Part shown: positions 6,726 through 6,901 of the stretch, in pieces
How the letters are laid out: each line of letters opens with the position of its first letter
How positions within the stretch are numbered: the first letter of the stretch is position 1
NCBI GenBank assembly: GCA_949283445.1
Contig: CASDTD010000003.1
Coordinates: 1 to 6,901, forward strand
From: an uncultured Coriobacteriia bacterium
Lineage (GTDB): Bacteria; Actinomycetota; Coriobacteriia; Coriobacteriales; QAMH01
Direction: 5' to 3'
Length of the DNA stretch: 6,901 nt
Program-made: the position numbers and the translations under genes
Notes under the pieces: generated by a model
Database searches by the model: none
What the model was told of the DNA's origin: nothing
Seen by the model: the letters and a program-made list of their open reading frames with translations, nothing else

Positions 6726-6738
6726 GTCACCGCGTGAC
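6726..6738. repeat. 13-bp palindrome GTCAC-cgc-GTGAC
   Basis: A perfect 5-bp inverted repeat with a 3-bp centre, about 75 bp upstream of the rpmF -10 hexamer. It could be an operator for a dimeric regulator or part of a weak terminator for the upstream gene (CCCCTTTGTT follows on the minus strand). Its short length also allows chance. Confidence 0.3.
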
Positions 6739-6810
6739 AAAGGATCACATCCACAGAAGGGCGAAACGACGACATTTCAGGGCTGTCTAAGCCGTCAATT
6801 TGTCGCCACA

Positions 6811-6870
6811 TCACAATTCTGCGGAAATCCATGCAAAATAATGTCGTCGAGTCACTCATTTGCGGAAATC
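6811..6870. repeat. Pair of 19-bp imperfect direct repeats
   Basis: Two copies of TCACNNNNNTGCGGAAATC occur at 6811-6829 and 6852-6870, written on the plus strand. They match at 15 of 19 positions, with the last 10 identical. They are 41 bp apart, close to four helical turns, so a protein bound to both would sit on the same DNA face. They lie 160-220 bp upstream of the rpmF -10 hexamer. I do not recognise the motif as a known operator. Confidence 0.45.
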
Positions 6871-6901
6871 TTCACGCGCGGCCGTCGCCTTAGCGAGCCT
6901 T
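6856..6901 (-). CDS. Possible 3' end of an upstream gene (partial)
   Basis: In one minus-strand frame the window edge reads RLAKATAAREDFRK followed by TGA (6856-6858). Local GC rises to 70% over 6871-6900, against about 47% for 6601-6840, which suggests that coding DNA ends here. Another minus frame (ending SANE, TGA) is also open to the edge, so the frame is not certain. Fourteen residues are too few to name a product. Confidence 0.3.
   Translation of the reverse strand, partial: RLAKATAAREDFRK

Larger units (their letters stand above)
6571..6855 (-). other. AT-richer region upstream of rpmF without a convincing gene
   Basis: This stretch has clearly lower GC than the genes (about 47% over 6601-6840). 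It holds the rpmF ribosome binding site and promoter, a 13-bp palindrome and one copy of a 19-bp direct repeat. A 65-codon minus-strand reading frame (6662-6859) runs through it, but its codon use includes TTA twice, it lacks a ribosome binding site and it resembles no family I know. I read the region as leader and regulatory DNA. Confidence 0.6.

Noticed and set aside
6662..6859. A 65-codon minus-strand frame whose ATG overlaps the TGA of the putative upstream gene (ATGA).
   Set aside because: It lies in AT-rich DNA, has no ribosome binding site, uses TTA twice unlike the real genes, and resembles no family. The ATGA overlap alone is weak evidence.
6571..6901. Looked for a DUF177 (YceD-like) gene, DnaA boxes, parS sites, a tRNA or a FapR-type operator upstream of rpmF.
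   Set aside because: No matching reading frame or motif was found by eye.
1..6901. Looked for insertion sequences, CRISPR repeats, phage genes or a novel accessory system.
   Set aside because: The window is filled by five conserved core genes with short gaps; no transposase, integrase, repeat array or unknown gene cassette is present.

Overview
The window is a compact stretch of bacterial core chromosome. All convincing genes lie on the minus strand and are transcribed from high to low coordinates, in the order rpmF (ribosomal protein L32), plsX (phosphate acyltransferase), rnc (RNase III), smc (chromosome condensin) and ftsY (SRP receptor, cut off by the window edge). The coding part is GC-rich (sampled gene lines 58-68%). 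The protein style (Gram-positive type SMC of about 1,200 residues, short FtsY without a long acidic domain, plsX-rnc-smc-ftsY order) suggests a high-GC Gram-positive. My best guess is class Coriobacteriia (Actinomycetota), perhaps an Eggerthellaceae-like anaerobe. This rests on remembered protein style, not on a search.

Layout from the transcriptional start: 6571-6901 is an AT-richer stretch (about 49% GC over 6601-6900). It holds the probable end of an upstream gene near 6856, a 19-bp imperfect direct repeat, a 13-bp palindrome and a good extended -10 promoter. rpmF follows at 6388-6570, then a strong intrinsic terminator or attenuator (6318-6356). plsX (5213-6232) and rnc (4486-5208) are only 4 bp apart and look translationally coupled. 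A 101-bp gap with a GC-rich hairpin and a second extended -10 candidate leads into smc (794-4384, GTG start). A 92-bp gap with another small hairpin leads into ftsY (701 to beyond base 1).

The genes serve ribosome assembly (L32), the first step of phosphatidic acid synthesis (PlsX), RNA processing (RNase III), chromosome organisation (SMC) and membrane protein targeting (FtsY). This is the known Gram-positive plsX-fab-acpP-rnc-smc-ftsY neighbourhood, here without fab or acpP genes between plsX and rnc. I see no mobile element, CRISPR array, tRNA, rRNA or novel defence-like system.

The points most worth a second look are the confinement of TTA/CTA/TCA codons to the first 22 codons of genes, the cluster of rare codons at the start of ftsY, the terminator splitting rpmF from plsX, the unusually close rnc ribosome binding site, an Asp-to-Asn change at a metal-ligand position of RNase III, and the repeats upstream of the rpmF promoter.
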